NCBI RefSeq assembly: GCF_047675955.1 | Contig: NC_132915.1 | Span: forward strand, 50,668,026 to 50,732,025 | Direction: 5' to 3' | Origin: Chlorocebus sabaeus | Lineage: Eukaryota > Chordata > Mammalia > Primates > Cercopithecidae | Length of the DNA: 64,000 nt | Program-made: the position numbers and the translations under genes | Part shown: positions 12,641 to 25,506 of the stretch, piece after piece | Numbering within the stretch: position 1 is the stretch's first letter | Layout of the letters: each line of letters starts with the position of its first letter | The notes under the pieces: model-generated | Database searches by the model: none | Told to the model about the DNA's origin: nothing | The model's input: only the letters and a program-made list of their open reading frames with translations

Positions 12641-12830
12641 AGATTAAAATGTATTATTTAAAGTGTAAAACACAGTGTTGAGGTATAAGTACACCTTGTG
12701 TAATAACTTCTACACATTACATAATCTACAGCTAATTAACACATTCATCACCTGACATAGTTAACAGTTTTGTTTTTGTATGCATGCTGAGAAGACCAAA
12801 GATTTACTCCCATTTAAATCTTTAATCTTG
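12641..12830 (-). mobile_element. LINE-1 3' fragment predating the IFNW duplication
   Basis: A short L1 3'-end fragment with 'caccttgtgtaat' and 'acattcatcacct' strings. The same fragment lies at the equivalent place downstream of the second omega pseudogene (47755-47900), so it was present before the two omega copies separated. Confidence 0.6.
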
Positions 12831-14259
12831 AGTTAATTGTTGTATGTGGTGAAAGGTAGGGGTCCAATTTTATTCTTCTGCACATGGCTACTCAGCTATC
12901 CCAGCACCATTTATTGAATAGGGAGTCTTTTCCCCATTGCTTATTTTTGTAGGCTTTATAGGAGATCAGATGGCTGTAGACATGTGGCTTTATTTATGAA
13001 TTCTCTATTTTGTTTCATTGGTCTATGTGTCTGTTTTTGGTTACTGTTATCTTATAGTATAGTTTGAAGTCAGTAATGTGATGCCTCTGGCTTTGTTCTT
13101 TTTGTTTAGAATTGCTTTAGCTATTTGGACTCTTTTTTGGTTCCATATGAATTTTACAATAGTTTTTTTCCAGTTTTGTGAAAATGACATTGGTTGTTTG
13201 ATAGGAATAGCATCAAATCTGTAGGTTGCCTTGGGCAGTGTGGCCATTTTAACAATATTGATTCTTCTAATCCATGAACATGGAATGTTTTTCCATTCGT
13301 TTGTCTCATCTATCATTTCTTTCAGCAGTGTTTTGTAGTTCTCCTTGCAGATGTCTTTCACCTCATTTATTAAATATATTCCTAGGTGTTTTATTTTTGT
13401 GTGGCTACATGGATTACATTCTTGATTTGACTCTCAGCTTGAACATTATTGATGTACAGAAATTCTACTGATTTTTGTACATTAATTTGTATCCTGAAAC
13501 ATTAGTGAAGTTGTTTATCAGCTTGAGCAGCCTTTTCACAGAGTCTTTAGGGTTTTCTAGGTATAGGATTATATCTTCCACTCAGAGAGGTAGTTTGACT
13601 TCTTCCTTTCCTATACCATTTCTTTCTTTCTCTTACCTGATTGCTCTGGCTAGAAGTTCTAGCACTATTTTGAATAGGAGTGGTGAGAGTGGACATCCTT
13701 GTCTTGCTCTAGTTCTCAAGGGGAATGCTTCCAGTTTCTGCCCAGTTTGATGTTAGCTGTGGGTTTGTTGTAGATGGCTCTTATTATTTTGAGGGATGTT
13801 CCTTTGATGCCTAGTTTCTTGAGAGTTTTTAGCATGAAGGGATGGTGGATTCTATTGAAATTTTTTTCCACGTCTATTGAGGCTATTATATGGTTTTGCT
13901 TTTAATTCTATTTATCTGATGAATAACGTTTATTAACTTCTCTATGTTGAACCAAATTTACATCCCAGGAATAAAACCTACTTGATTGTGATGAATTAAC
14001 TTGTTGATATACTGTTGAATTCGGTTTGCTAGTATTTTCTGGAGGATTTTTGCACCTATGTTCTTCAGGGATATTGGCCTGTTGTTTGTGTTTTTCATTG
14101 TCTTTGCCAGGTTTTGGTATTAGGGTGATGTTGGCTTCACAGAATGAATTAGGGAGGAGTCCCTCCTCTTTTTTTGGGGGAGGGGAATAGTTTCACTAGA
14201 ATTGGTACCAGCTCTTCTTTGAATTTGGCTGTGAAGCCATCTGGTCTGGGGCTTTTTTG
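12831..14259 (-). mobile_element. LINE-1 ORF2 fragment
   Basis: This is L1 ORF2 read on the minus strand. The frame at 13047-13361 contains the NIPCSWIRRINIVKMA block typical of ORF2 downstream of the reverse transcriptase. The sequence runs from the 3' third of ORF2 up toward the middle of the gene and stops at the Alu at 14262. It is disrupted by stops and frameshifts. Confidence 0.85.
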
Positions 14260-14261
14260 TG

Positions 14262-14552
14262 GTTTGTTTGTTTGTTTGTTTGTTTCTATTGCCTAGGATG
14301 GAGTGCAGTGGTGCAGTCTTGGCTTACTGCAACCTCCACCTCCCAGGTTCAAGTGATTCTCCTGCATCAGCCTCCTGAGTAGCTGGGATTACAGGCATGC
14401 ACCACCATGCCCAACTAATTTTTGTATTTTTAGTAGAGATGGGGTTTCACTATGTTGGCCAGGCTAGTCTCAAACTCCTAACCTCAGGAGATCCACCCAT
14501 CTTGGCCTCCCAAAGTGCTGGGATTATAGGCGTGAGCCACCACACCCAGCCA
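14262..14552 (-). mobile_element. Alu element
   Basis: A full-length Alu in antisense orientation. It starts with a (TTTG)n-type tail and ends at 'gtgagccaccacacccagcc'. It has several substitutions typical of an older S-type Alu. It sits exactly between two L1 segments. Confidence 0.93.
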
Positions 14553-17500
14553 CATGTATCTTTATAATAGAGTGATTTATATTTTGGGGGGTATATATCT
14601 AGTAAAGGGATTGCTGGGTCAAATGATCTTTCTGGTTCGAAATCTTTGAGGAATCACCACACCATTGTCCACAATAGTTGAATTAATTTACATTCCCACC
14701 AACAGTGTAAAAATGTTCCTATTTCTCTGCAACCTCACCAGCATCTCTTGTTCTTGACTTTTTAATAATCATCATTCTGACTGGCATGAGATGGTATCTC
14801 ATTTTGGTTTTAATTTGCATTTCTCTAAAGATCAGTGATGCTGAGCTTTTTTCATATTTGTTGGCTGCATGTATGTCTTGTTTTGAAAAGTGTCTGTTCA
14901 TGTATTTTGCCCACCTTTTAATGTATTTCTTTTTTTATTTTTCTTGTAAATTTGCTTAAGTTCCTTGAAGATTCTAGATATTAGACCTTTGTCAGATGGA
15001 TAGATTGCAAAAATTTTCTCCCATTCTGTAAGCTTTCTGTTCGCTCTATGATAGTTCTTTTGTACAGAAGCTCTCTAGTTTAATTATATGCCATTTGTCA
15101 ATTTTTGCTTTCCTTGCAATTGCTTTTGGCCAATTTCATCATAAAATCTTTGGTCATGCCTGTGTCCCGATTTTCTTCTAGGGTTGTTATAGTTTTGGGT
15201 TTTACATTTAAGTCTTTAATCCATCTTGAGTTAATTTTGTATAAGGTGTAAGGAAGAGGTTCAGTTTCAGTTTTCTGCATATGGCTAGCTAGTTCTCCCT
15301 GCACCATTTGTTAAATAGGGATTCCTTTCCACATGGCTTATTTTTGTCAGGTTTGTCAAAGATCAGATGCTTTTAGATATGTGGTTTTATTTCTGAGTTG
15401 TATATTTTGTTCCATTGGTCTATGTACCTGTTTGTGTATCAATACTACACTCTTTTGGTTACTATAGCCTTATAGTATAGTTAGAAGTCAGGTAGCATGA
15501 TGCTTCTGGTTTTGTTCTTTTTGCTTAGGATTGACCTGGCTATATGAGCTCTTTTTTGGTTCCTTATGAATTTTAAAATAGTTTTTTCTAATTCTAGAAT
15601 AATTTCAATGGTAGTTTAATGGGAATAGCATTGAATCTATAAATTGCTTCGGGCAGTATGGCCATTTTCACAGTATTGATTCTTCCTATCCATGAGCATG
15701 GAATGTTTTTCCATCTGCTTGTGTCCTCTCTGATTTCCTTGAGCAGTGGTTTGTAGTTCCCCTTGTAGAGGTCCTTCACTTCCCTTGTCAGCTGTATTCC
15801 TAGGTATTTTATTCTCTTTGTAACAATTGTGAATGGCAGTTCTTTCATGATTGCACTCTCTTCTTGTCTGTTATTGGTGTAAAGAAATGCTTGTGATTTC
15901 TGCACATTGATTTTGTATCCTGAGACTTGCATCCTGAAGTTGCTTATCAGTTTAAGAAGCTTTTGGGCTGAGACGATGTGATTTTCTAGATATAGGATCA
16001 TGTCGTCTGCAAACAAAGACAATTTGAGTTCCTCTCTTCCTATTTGAATATCCTTCTTTTTTTTTCTTGCCTGCTTGCCTTGGCTAGAACATCCAATACT
16101 ATGTTCAATAAGAGTGGTGAGAGAGGGCATCCTTGTGTTGGTTTTCAAGGGGAATGCTATCAGCTTTTCTAAAGCTATCATAATTCAGTATGATAGTGGC
16201 TGTGGGTTTATCATATCTGGCTCTTATTATTTTGAGATATGTTCCTTCAATACCTAGTTTATTGAGAGTTTTTAACATGAAGTGATGTTGAATTTTATCA
16301 AAGTCCTCTTCTGCATCTATTGAGATAATCATGTAGTTTTTGTCTTTAGTTCTGTTTATGTGATGAATTACATTTATTGGTTTGAGTATGTTGAACCAGC
16401 CTTGCATCCCAGGGATGAAGCTGACTTGGTCATGGAGGATAAGCTTTTTGATGTGCTTCTGGATTCAGTTTTCCAGTATTTTATTCCTCAGTATTTTTGC
16501 ATCGATGTTCATCAGGGATATTGGCCTGAAGTTTTCTTTTTTGCTGTATCTCTGCTAGGTTTTGGTATCAGGATGATGCTGGCCTCATAAAATGACTTAG
16601 GGAGGAGCCTCTCCTTTCAATTGTTTGGAAGAGTTTCAGAAGAAATGGTACCAGCTCCTCTTTGTACCTCTGGTAGAATTGATCTGTAAATCCATCTGGA
16701 CCTGGACTTTTTTGGTTGGTAGGCTATATATTACTGCCTCAATTTTGGAACTTTTTGTTGATCTATTCAGGGATTCAACTTCTTGCTGGTTCAGTCTTAG
16801 GAGGGTGTATGTGCCCAGGAATTTATCCATTTCTTCTAGATTTTCAAGTTTATTTGCATAGAGGTGTATGTAGTATTTTCTGATGGTTTTCATTATTTAC
16901 CCAGAAGTCATTCAGAAGCAGGTTGTTTAATTTCCATGTAGTTGTGTTGTTTTAAGTGGGTTTCTTAATCTTGAGTTCTAATTTGATTGTGCTGTGGTCT
17001 GAGATACTCCCTGTTATGACTTCCATTCTTTTGCATTTGCTGAGGAATGTTTTACTTCTAATTATGTGATCAATTTTAGAGTAAGTACAATGTGGTGTCA
17101 ATAAAAATGTATATTCTGTTGTTGTTGGGTGGAGAGTTCTGTAGATATCTATCAGGTCCACTTGATCCAAAGCTGAGTTCAAGTCCTGAATATCTTTGTT
17201 AATTTTCTGTCTCAATGATCTGTCTAATATTGACAGTGGGGTATTAAAATTTCCCACTATCATTGTGTGGGGATCTAAGTCTCTTTGTAGGTCTTTAAGA
17301 ACTTGTTTTATGAATCTCGGTGCTTCTGTATTGGGTGCATTTATTTTTAGGATAGTTAGCTCTTCAAGTTGAATTGTACCTTTTATTATTACATAATTCC
17401 CTTCTTTGTCTTTTTTGACCTTTGTTGGTTTAAGATCTATTTTGTTGGAAACTAGGATTGCAAGCTCTGCTTTTTCCTGCTTTCCATTTGCTTGGTAAAT

Positions 17501-18470
17501 TTTCCTCCATGCCTTTATTTTGAGCTATTCGTGTCTTTGTATGTGAGATGTGTCTTTTGAATACAGCACACTGATGGGTCTTGCCTTTTTATCCAGCTTG
17601 CCATTCTGTGTCTTTTAATTGGGGTATTTAACCCATTTACGTTTAAGGTTAATATTGTTGTATATGAATTTGATCCTGTCATCATCATGCTGGCTGGTTA
17701 ATTTTGCAGACTTGTTAATGTAGTTGCTTCATAGGGTCATTGGTCTGTGTACTTCAATGTGTTTTTGTAGTGGCTGGTTTTTCCTTTCCACGTTTATTTC
17801 TTCCTTCAGGAACTCTTGCAAGTCAGGCCTGGTGGTGATGAAAATCCTCAGCATTTGCTTGTCTAAAAAGGAATTTATTTATTCTTTGCTTATAAAGTTT
17901 GTTTTGTTTGATATGAAATTCTGGGTTGAAAATTATTTTCTTAAGAATGTGGAATATTGCCCCCTAATCTCTTCTGGCTTGTAGTGTCTCCCCTCAGAAG
18001 TCTGCTGTTAGTCCGATGGGCTTCCCTTCGTAGGTGACCTGGCCTTTCTCTCTGTCTGCCCTTAACACTTTTTCCATCATTTTGACCTTGATAAATTGAT
18101 AATTATGTTTCTTAGAGTTGCTATTCTTGTGGAGTATTTTATTGGGGTTCTCTGGATTTCCTGAATTTGAATATTGGCCTGTCTTACTAGGTTGGGGAAG
18201 TTCTCCTGGATGATATCCTGATGTGTGTTTTCCAACTTGGTTTTATTCTCCTCATCTCTTTCAGGTACTCCAATCAGTTGTAGGTTTGGACTTTTTACAT
18301 AGTCCCATTCTTCTCTGATATTTTGTCCATTTCTCTTCATTGTTTTTTCTCTAATCTTATCTGCCTACCTTATTTCAGCAAGACAGGCTTCAAGCTCTAG
18401 TATTACTTCTTCCACCTCTTGGATTTGGCTATTGATACTTGTGTTTGCATCATGGTGATACAGCTGCTTC
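14553..18470 (-). mobile_element. Long LINE-1 (ORF2 and ORF1), inactive
   Basis: The minus strand carries most of an L1. The ORF2 C-terminal side is near 14553-15300. The reverse transcriptase with the FADDM catalytic motif lies within 15594-16181, and the upstream reverse-transcriptase palm region at about 16105-16407. The endonuclease part is at 16952-17640. ORF1 RNA-binding sequence is at 18077-18340, where the frame reads GVPERDEEN then ENFPNL and IQEIQRTP. Many stops and frameshifts rule out activity. Its degree of decay suggests an L1PB/L1PA-age element, older than the human-specific copies. Confidence 0.88.
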
Positions 18471-18499
18471 CTGTTCCATTGTGGTTCCTGGCTGTTAAT

Positions 18500-19401
18500 T
18501 TTCAATTGAAAGCAAATGTTGAGTGAAAGTTTTTGGTTTTTCAGAAACTTCTATATAAGACATCTTTCTTTTTCTTCTCCTGGTGAATATTTTTTGGAAA
18601 TGAGAGAATGCCCCCATTACAATGTAACCTTTGCTGTAGCAGAAAGGACAAAGAATGCAAGATCAGTTTTACTCTGGGGGTTGTTAAAATATTTACAGAG
18701 GATGAGAGATACCTACTGGCCAAGATGACAAAGACATACTCCAAGTCTACGGAGAGCAAGCTTTTCTGTTCTATGCAGTATGCTGCCTCCTTGCAGGTGA
18801 TTTTTCTCCAGAGGTAAAAGGGGCTCTTTCTCAGAAAGAACTGACCCTATTGTTGGAAAAAGACTGTTTCCATGGCTTTTGTATTGTAGAAGGGGAAAAC
18901 ACTTCCAGCTTCAGGCAGGACATGTCCTTTGGGCAAAGAACAGCTATGTGGGGAAAGGGTGAGAATATGTCCCTTGCCTCCAGCCTGTAGAGCCTCCCAG
19001 GACCTCCTGAATCATCCCTCCTTCTCTGTATTGTGCTAAACTAGGAATCAGTACAGCCTGCCAATTTGGGTGTAGAATTGCAAGGGAAATGAAGAAAAAA
19101 ATCTTCTGTTTGAAGGTACATTAGTTCTTTCTTAATAGTGAGTTGCTAATTTTGCAAATTTATTCCTTAGATCACGTCACTTAACTTTATAATTAGGTGA
19201 ATATTCTCTGTTACTTTGAATAACGACTCAACTTGCATTCTTTCTACTTTTAGTAGTAAGAGAGAGCAAAGACATTTGCGAAGGGATCAGAGGATACAAT
19301 TCTTGCCAAATGACAGCCAGCAGAGGTATCTATTTGGGTAGAATTTGGGAAGTTTAAATTAATCTGCAAAATAATGTAATTCAAGAAGTTAATCAGGAAG
19401 C

Positions 19402-19445
<44 letters not shown>

Positions 19446-21240
19446 TGCTGTAGTAGGAAAGGGCCTCAATTTAGAAGGAATTTTACAAATCTTTGCTAAG
19501 TTATACACTCAACCTTTAGATTGCTCTTTGTAAGTGGGAGAGGGGAGGGATTGAAGAACTCAGTTATATCTTGCCACATATTTTTCACTTTCTTTTTTTC
19601 TCCCCAGTTTAAAAGCACAGAAAAACATTAAAAATTTTGAATTTACCTGGTCCTCTCTCTCTCTCCCTGTCTTAGTGATTGCTTAACACTTTTCAGATAT
19701 TACTATCTCTTCTATTCTTTTATTAATTTTTATGCTGCTAATTTCTTTAGTGTGATTTTACTTTTCTGTTATTCCTCATTTTATGTTCAGTCAGCAAAAA
19801 TTATATGATATGGCTCTGCATTTTCATATTACCCTGAAAAATCTCTGTAATCATATCCTGATCATATCCAGAGTTAATTTTTTGTGTATCCTAAAGTAAT
19901 GGAGAACTGAAGCAAGGGGGTGGCAGACTTGGCAGTGAGGGCTCTATCACAGGCTGCCCTGCACAAGTGCCTGGGGAGCACCCCTCAAGAGGGACGCATG
20001 GAGCCTTGATTCTTTCCTTGGATCCCTTGGAGGAGTAACAAAGATCGTGGTGCAGCACTGGAGACACTGGGGCTTTGTCAGGTCAGGGTGTGAGAACATG
20101 AATGTGGCCATGCCTAGACTCCCCCTGTCTGCCAAGCTCAGGACTGCAGAAGTCAAGGATGTCCCACTGGGCACAGAAACACTGAATAGAGGGGGTCCTG
20201 CCCACAGACTATACCCAAAGAGCTGCTAAAGAATCCAGGAGCAAATCTGCACCTGTTTAGGCACTCCCATGTTTTAATTCTCCTAGGAGGAGATGCACAA
20301 GGCTCAGAACTCTCATTTGTTCAAAAAAGCAGAGCCCACATGTAATGTGAAGAAGTTGAAAGAACCAACCACAGCTTGAGAACATGGAAGGAGAACAGAG
20401 ACTGGAACAGCAACAGGTCCTCAGGAGATGGAACACTTCCAATGAGAGCACTAAGTCAACTGTTCAGGTTATTCTAATTAGAGGGAGAGAAGATTGAAGT
20501 GGATGCTGAGAGCACAGAGTTCTCCTATGGAGATGTGGCCAACATCAGCATCCCAGGATGGATGACATTGATGCCACAGCAGCCTGTAGTGTACTGGAAA
20601 GGATGAGGTATTTGATTACCTGCTGCCTCTTGTGGTTTCTTCCTTGGAGCCAACAAGTCATTCCACTGCAGGGAAAATTTTTCATGGGGCCAAAGCAATC
20701 AAAGGAAACTCTTAAATTCAGGTGTTGATACGGCTTCCTTTGAAAACAAATAAATCATATTTGAGCAGAAGAGATACAGGTAGGTATTTGAATACATTTA
20801 GCAACAATTGGAGCAGAGCTTTTCCAGCAAGACAGATACTAGTAATGTGGGTATTTGGTGATCACAACTGCTAATGGCAGCAAAGACTTTTATTAAAATT
20901 TATTTAACTCAATTGAAAACAGAACATTGGTGGCTCAATTCTCCCCCCCCCCCCAAGTAGATGCATTCTACACTTGGTTGGCACATTTAAAGTGCCTACT
21001 TTCCACTTCCTGAGGATTAGTTTCCAAAGAACAAGCAAGGGATATCTTTTATGTTTGGTAAAATAATAATGTTTTTATCATTTTATCAATTAATGCTGAT
21101 TTTAATGATATGTTTATTTCAAGACTACAGTTTTATTTTATGATTTTTAATAAGATGAGGTTAGAAATTAAATAAAAACCACCGTATTAGGCAGGTGGGC
21201 TGAGTTTGGCATTAAAGCCAGACTCATTGGTAAGCTGCCC
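18500..21240. repeat. Intergenic unit, copy B (part 1)
   Basis: No gene is seen. This is colinear with copy A (730-1850 and 8701-10130) and copy C (38440-40500 and 41080-41200). The end of the block, 'ccctttaaaagcattca' near 21240, matches 41190 in copy C. Open frames inside are short and not kept in the other copies. Confidence 0.75.
19404..19442. repeat. (GT)n microsatellite
   Basis: Nineteen GT units inside copy B. The equivalent position in copy A (near 1605) has only a short 'ttgtgtgtgaat', so the tract expanded after duplication. Confidence 0.95.
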
Positions 21241-21244
21241 TTTA

Positions 21245-21850
21245 AAAGCATTCACTGCTTCTGTGCAGGAAATGGAAAATATTTTTCCATCTTGATCATA
21301 CAAAACATCTGATGGCGTGATGCCTCCAGCTGTTCTTTTTGCTCAGGATCGTTTTTTCTATTCAAAGTCTTTTGTGGTTCCATGCAAATTTCAGTATTTT
21401 GTTTACGATTTCTATGAAGAATCATTGGTATTTTCATAGGGATTGCATTGAATCTGTAGATTGCTTTGGGTAATATAGACATTTAATGATACTAATTCTT
21501 TCAATCCATGAGCATGGGATATCTTTCCATTCGTTTGTATTTTTCTCAATTTCTTTCATTAGTGTTTTATAGGTTTCCTTGTAGAGCTCTTTAATCTTGT
21601 TGGTTAAATTTACTCCTAGGTGTTTTATTTTATGTGCAGCTGATGTCAATGGGTTTGCCTTCTGGATTTCTATTTTAGCTAGTTTGTTGCTTGTATATAG
21701 AAATGTGATGGCTTTTTATATATTAATTTTGTATCTTGCAATTTTTCTGCATTAGTTTATCAGTTCTAAGAGTTTTTTGATAAAGCCTTTAGATTTTTCT
21801 ACATATGAGAACATATTGTCTGCAAACAGAGACAATCTGACTTCCTCCTT
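21245..21850 (-). mobile_element. LINE-1 ORF2 fragment
   Basis: This is ORF2 sequence on the minus strand. The frame at 21434-21649 reads IKHLGVNLT and then DIPCSWIERI. It is inserted at the point where copies B and C stop matching (after 'aaagcattca'). Confidence 0.85.
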
Positions 21851-22344
21851 TCCAGGAAGGAAAGGATGCCCTGCGCTTGAGTCCCTGGCCTGAGAAAAAA
21901 CCCCATGGGCCACCCCTGGCAGACACATCCCCAGGATGGCTGAGCGGCTGTGTGACCATGTCCCAGGCCCGAATTAATATTTGTAAAGATCTTAGAGTAC
22001 TGTATCATTCATTGTAAGCATTCAATCTTGTTCTTTTTTAATTTTTTAAATCTACTGTTTTGGTTTTTTTTTAATATCACAATTATTATTACTAGCCAGA
22101 TTAAGAGCAGAATCTTCTGGGATAATCTAATTCCTCTCTTTTAACTGTAGATTTATGGAAGAAATTTTTTTATTGCCTTTCCTTGCCTGGGTAGATTTAT
22201 TAACTTGGTAGAGTGCTCAGGCAAGGCTAATATCCACTACCCTCCAGAAAGGATTGGTGTCATAACAACGGGGGTCTGATTGCTTGTCTCTTGGGAGGTG
22301 GTTGGTGTGACTCCTTCCTTTTCTCCTCAGAGCTGACCACATGT
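21851..22344. repeat. Intergenic unit, copy B (part 2, left end)
   Basis: From about 22079 this matches 43470-43735 in copy C ('gggtagatttattaact' against 'gggtggatttattaact', then 'gttggtgtgact'). Positions 21851-22018 hold a short GC-richer stretch with no clear identity. Confidence 0.6.
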
Positions 22345-22635
22345 AGGCATACAGTTAGATAGAAAAAATAAGTTTTAATGTTAGATACCACGGTAGGGTG
22401 ACTATAGTTAACAACAATGTATTATATATTTAAAAAATAGCTAGAAGAGACGAGTTGAAATGTTCCCAACATGAGGAAAGAATGTAAATACTAAAAGTGA
22501 TAGGTATCCTAAATACTCTGGCTTGATCATTACACATCCTATGCATGTGTTAAAATAGCACACATACCCCATAAATATGTATAAATATTATGTGTTGAAA
22601 AAAGTTTAAAAATACATACTATAATAAAATGCAAA
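22345..22635 (+). mobile_element. LINE-1 3' UTR fragment
   Basis: A plus-strand L1M-type 3' end: 'caatgtattatatattt', 'agctagaagag', 'gatcattacacat', 'accccataaatatgta', followed by an A-rich tail. It is absent from the matching place in copy C (about 43735). Confidence 0.8.
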
Positions 22636-23904
22636 GGGATAAGTAATGTGGACTTAATGAAAGAAATGTCATGTAGCTGGTCTTGCAAATCTGAGGACAG
22701 TTCATTGACCCAGGAGTTGCTCTTATGGAGCCTCTGGCAGAAGCTGCCGTTTCCCTGCCTTTGTGTACCTCAACATTGGCCTTCATTTTTCTCCTCTACC
22801 AGAGCACCTACTCCTCAATTTTATTGCATTGAATTTTGCTAGCTTACACTTTGCAATTTTGTCACTAGAAAGTCACTTCCCTCTTTCACTTTCATGACAT
22901 TTGTACTTACATTTGTTTTCTTTTTGCTCACAAATAATGTCATGTTTTGCTTTTTAGGAAAGTTCAAATGAGAAACTAAAAATATGAAATCTTGACAATT
23001 ACAGAGAAAAACTATGTGGCTTGTTTTCCTTTTGCTTCTTTTTATTTGTGTTACTTCATCTTGATTTAGAATGTAATATAGAAAGAGTAAGACAAAACTT
23101 GCCCAGTAAGTAAGTCATGTGAACAGAAATTATGCAAAAATTTAAAATGAAAAACCACAAATGAGTAAAGGAAATAAGGTTGTTTCTCCCTGACATAATA
23201 GCCTGGGCCTAACTGCCTTGCATTACCAGGGTGAGACAGAGTAACAAAGAACCCTAAGAGAATCATACTGAGTGGATGAACAACTGAAAGTCACTAGTTT
23301 CTGTCGTATTAGTTTCTATGAGAGACAAAAATCATCATTGAATCCCCTGTGCCTAGCTCTGAAAGGTCAAATATAACAAGCATTCAATAGTTTTAAATAT
23401 TGAATAATAAAAATAAGACTGGAGCAATAAAAGCTATACTTGGCAAAATACAAATTGTTTGCTTACTTGAGTAAAAATTATTGAAATTGAATAATTCTTC
23501 CACCTACTTAGACAAAACAAATTTTGCTATCAGCATCTGAGCACTGTAGACACATTTGATACCCAGGGACATGGGATCAGGACAGGAGGAGGTAACCACT
23601 GAGAAGCAGAGTCCTTCACACAAACACTCTAGGGGTAAGGGCAGGGGTCTTTGAGGACTAATTATTTTGGCTCAAGGAAACAGGCCCCTCCTTAGTAAAA
23701 GAGTTCAAAAGTTGTTAGCCTGCCTCAGGGAATGAGTTGGGAAGAGTTTGAGTTGAGGACATTGTTACTTTAGAGGAAAGGGTGTTACTGGATATGATAA
23801 ACACTTTGTGAGTGAAGTGATGGTAGGAAAATAAAATTATCTTAGAATTTGAATCTCCATATCCCCATGTACCCGGAAAAGACCAGGATTCTTGCTAGGG
23901 ATAT
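22636..23904. repeat. Intergenic unit, copy B (part 2, middle)
   Basis: No gene is seen. It matches 43780-44860 in copy C, sharing 'gcattgaattttgcta', 'cttacactttgca', 'gacagag' and 'gctatcagcat' landmarks in order. It ends at the target site of the solo LTR. Confidence 0.72.
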
Positions 23905-24416
23905 TGTTGGGAACAAGCCCCCCAAATCTGGCCTTAAACTGGCCCCAAAATTGGCCATAAACAAAATCTCTGCAGCACTGTGACATGTTCATGATGGCCT
24001 TAACACCCATGCTGGAAGGTTGTGGGTTTACTGGAATGAGGGCAAGGAACACCTGGCCCGCCCAGGGCAGAAAACCACTTCAAGGCATTCTTAAGCCACA
24101 AACAATAGCATGAGCAATCTGTGCCTTAAGGACATGCTCCTGCTGCAGTTAACTAGCCCAACCTATTCCTTTAATTTGACCCATCCCTTTGTTTCCCTTA
24201 AGGGATGCTTTTAGTTAACTTAATATCTATAGAAACAATACTAATGACTGGCTTGCTGTTAATAAATACGTGGGTATATCTCTGTTCTAGGCTCTCAGCT
24301 CTGAAGGCTGTGAGACCCCTGATTTCCTACTTCACACCTCTATATTTCCGTGTGTGTGTCTTTAATTCCTCTAGCACAGCTGGGTTAGGGTCTCCCTGAC
24401 CGAGCTGTTCTTGGCA
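23905..24416 (+). mobile_element. Solo LTR with perfect 6-bp target-site duplication
   Basis: A 512-bp LTR begins TGTTGGGAACAAG and ends CTTGGCA. The 6-bp GGATAT is repeated directly on both sides (23899-23904 and 24417-24422). Inside are a 'ggcttgctgttaataaa' poly(A)-type signal and a GT/T-rich region downstream. A 6-bp duplication fits a class II (HERV-K-like) ERV. No internal retroviral sequence remains, as expected after LTR-LTR recombination. Copy C retains the unoccupied site at about 44853-44865. Confidence 0.87.
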
Positions 24417-24422
24417 GGATAT

Positions 24423-25110
24423 TATCACAGCCTGAGGAGCACTGTAGACCTCCAGTAAGAACATTATGGGAAGAAAGGGCTATGTCTATAGTAATCCTGA
24501 CCTGGTGGCCCCAGTGAGGCGTAATCATATGGACCCACATGAATGTATTTTAGAAGAAAGAGAAACATAATCACAGCTTCTATTGTGAATAAAAGAGTGA
24601 ACAAAACCCAATTATTGGTTCTAAAGAGCTTATTGTCACAGATGGTCTCGTAAATTTCCAACCAAATACAGAAACCTATCAGGTAAGGGGCGCCTGATTT
24701 CCTATGTAAAGCATGGAGAGTAAAATGTAGCTTAGGATCAGGGCAAAAATCTTGCTCCTGACATAGAACAAAATAATAATTATATATGAAAAAATGTATG
24801 TGAGCATTTTCATGTGTGAGTATTCACATTTCTACATGCACTTCAGTTTTTTAGGAGAAAAGATATTTCTATTTTAATTAATAAAAATCTGATATCTGAT
24901 CAAATTCCCCATCCCACATACTCAATATATAATTACCCTGACTTGCCTTTAGAAAGAATTATGTTCAGTTCAGCAAGGATCCCCTTACCTTTGATGTCTC
25001 CTTTTAGTGATTTTCTATCCACTGACCCCCTCATTCTGCTTGCTGGGTATAAACCACAGGCTGTCTTTGCTGATTTTTGAGTTGAGCACCAACTGACCTT
25101 TCTCCCCTAT
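24423..25110. repeat. Intergenic unit, copy B (part 2, right end)
   Basis: No gene is seen. It continues the match to copy C (about 44866-45200): 'gaatgtattttagaag' against 'gaatatattctagaag', and 'cagaaacctat' against 'cagaaaccca'. In copy C this is followed by the omega pseudogene; here it is followed by a MaLR LTR instead. Confidence 0.65.
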
Positions 25111-25501
25111 TGATATGGTTTGGGTCAGCATCCTCATCCAAATCTCACATGGAATTGTAATCCCTGGTGTTTGAGGTAGGACCTGGTGGGAGGTGATTGG
25201 AGCATGGGGTGGTTTCTCATGGTTTAACACCATCCCCCTGGTAGTGTCATGGTAAGAGTGAGTTATTGCAAGATCTGGTTGTTTAAAATTATGCAGCACC
25301 TCCTCTACTTTTCTCCTCCTGCTCTGGTCATGCAGGACATGCCTGTTTCCCCTTAGCCTTCTGCCATGATTGTAAGTGTCCTGAGACCTCCCCAGCCATG
25401 CTTCCTATATGGTCTGTAGAATCGTGAGCCAATTAAACCTCTTTTCTTTCTAAATTACCCAGTCTCAGGTTTTTCTGTATAGTAACACAAGAACTAATAC
25501 A
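25111..25501 (+). mobile_element. MaLR (MST-type) solo LTR
   Basis: Starts TGATATGGTTTGGG and contains 'gagacctccccagcc' and 'ccaattaaacctctttt'. It ends 'aagaactaataca'. A 5-bp CCTAT is found directly on both sides (25106-25110 and 25502-25506), the duplication length expected for this class. Confidence 0.9.
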
Positions 25502-25506
25502 CCTAT

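Noticed and set aside
15594..16181. 195-codon frame as an active reverse transcriptase
   Set aside because: It has the FADDM motif, but it is only part of L1 ORF2, with frameshifts and stops on either side.
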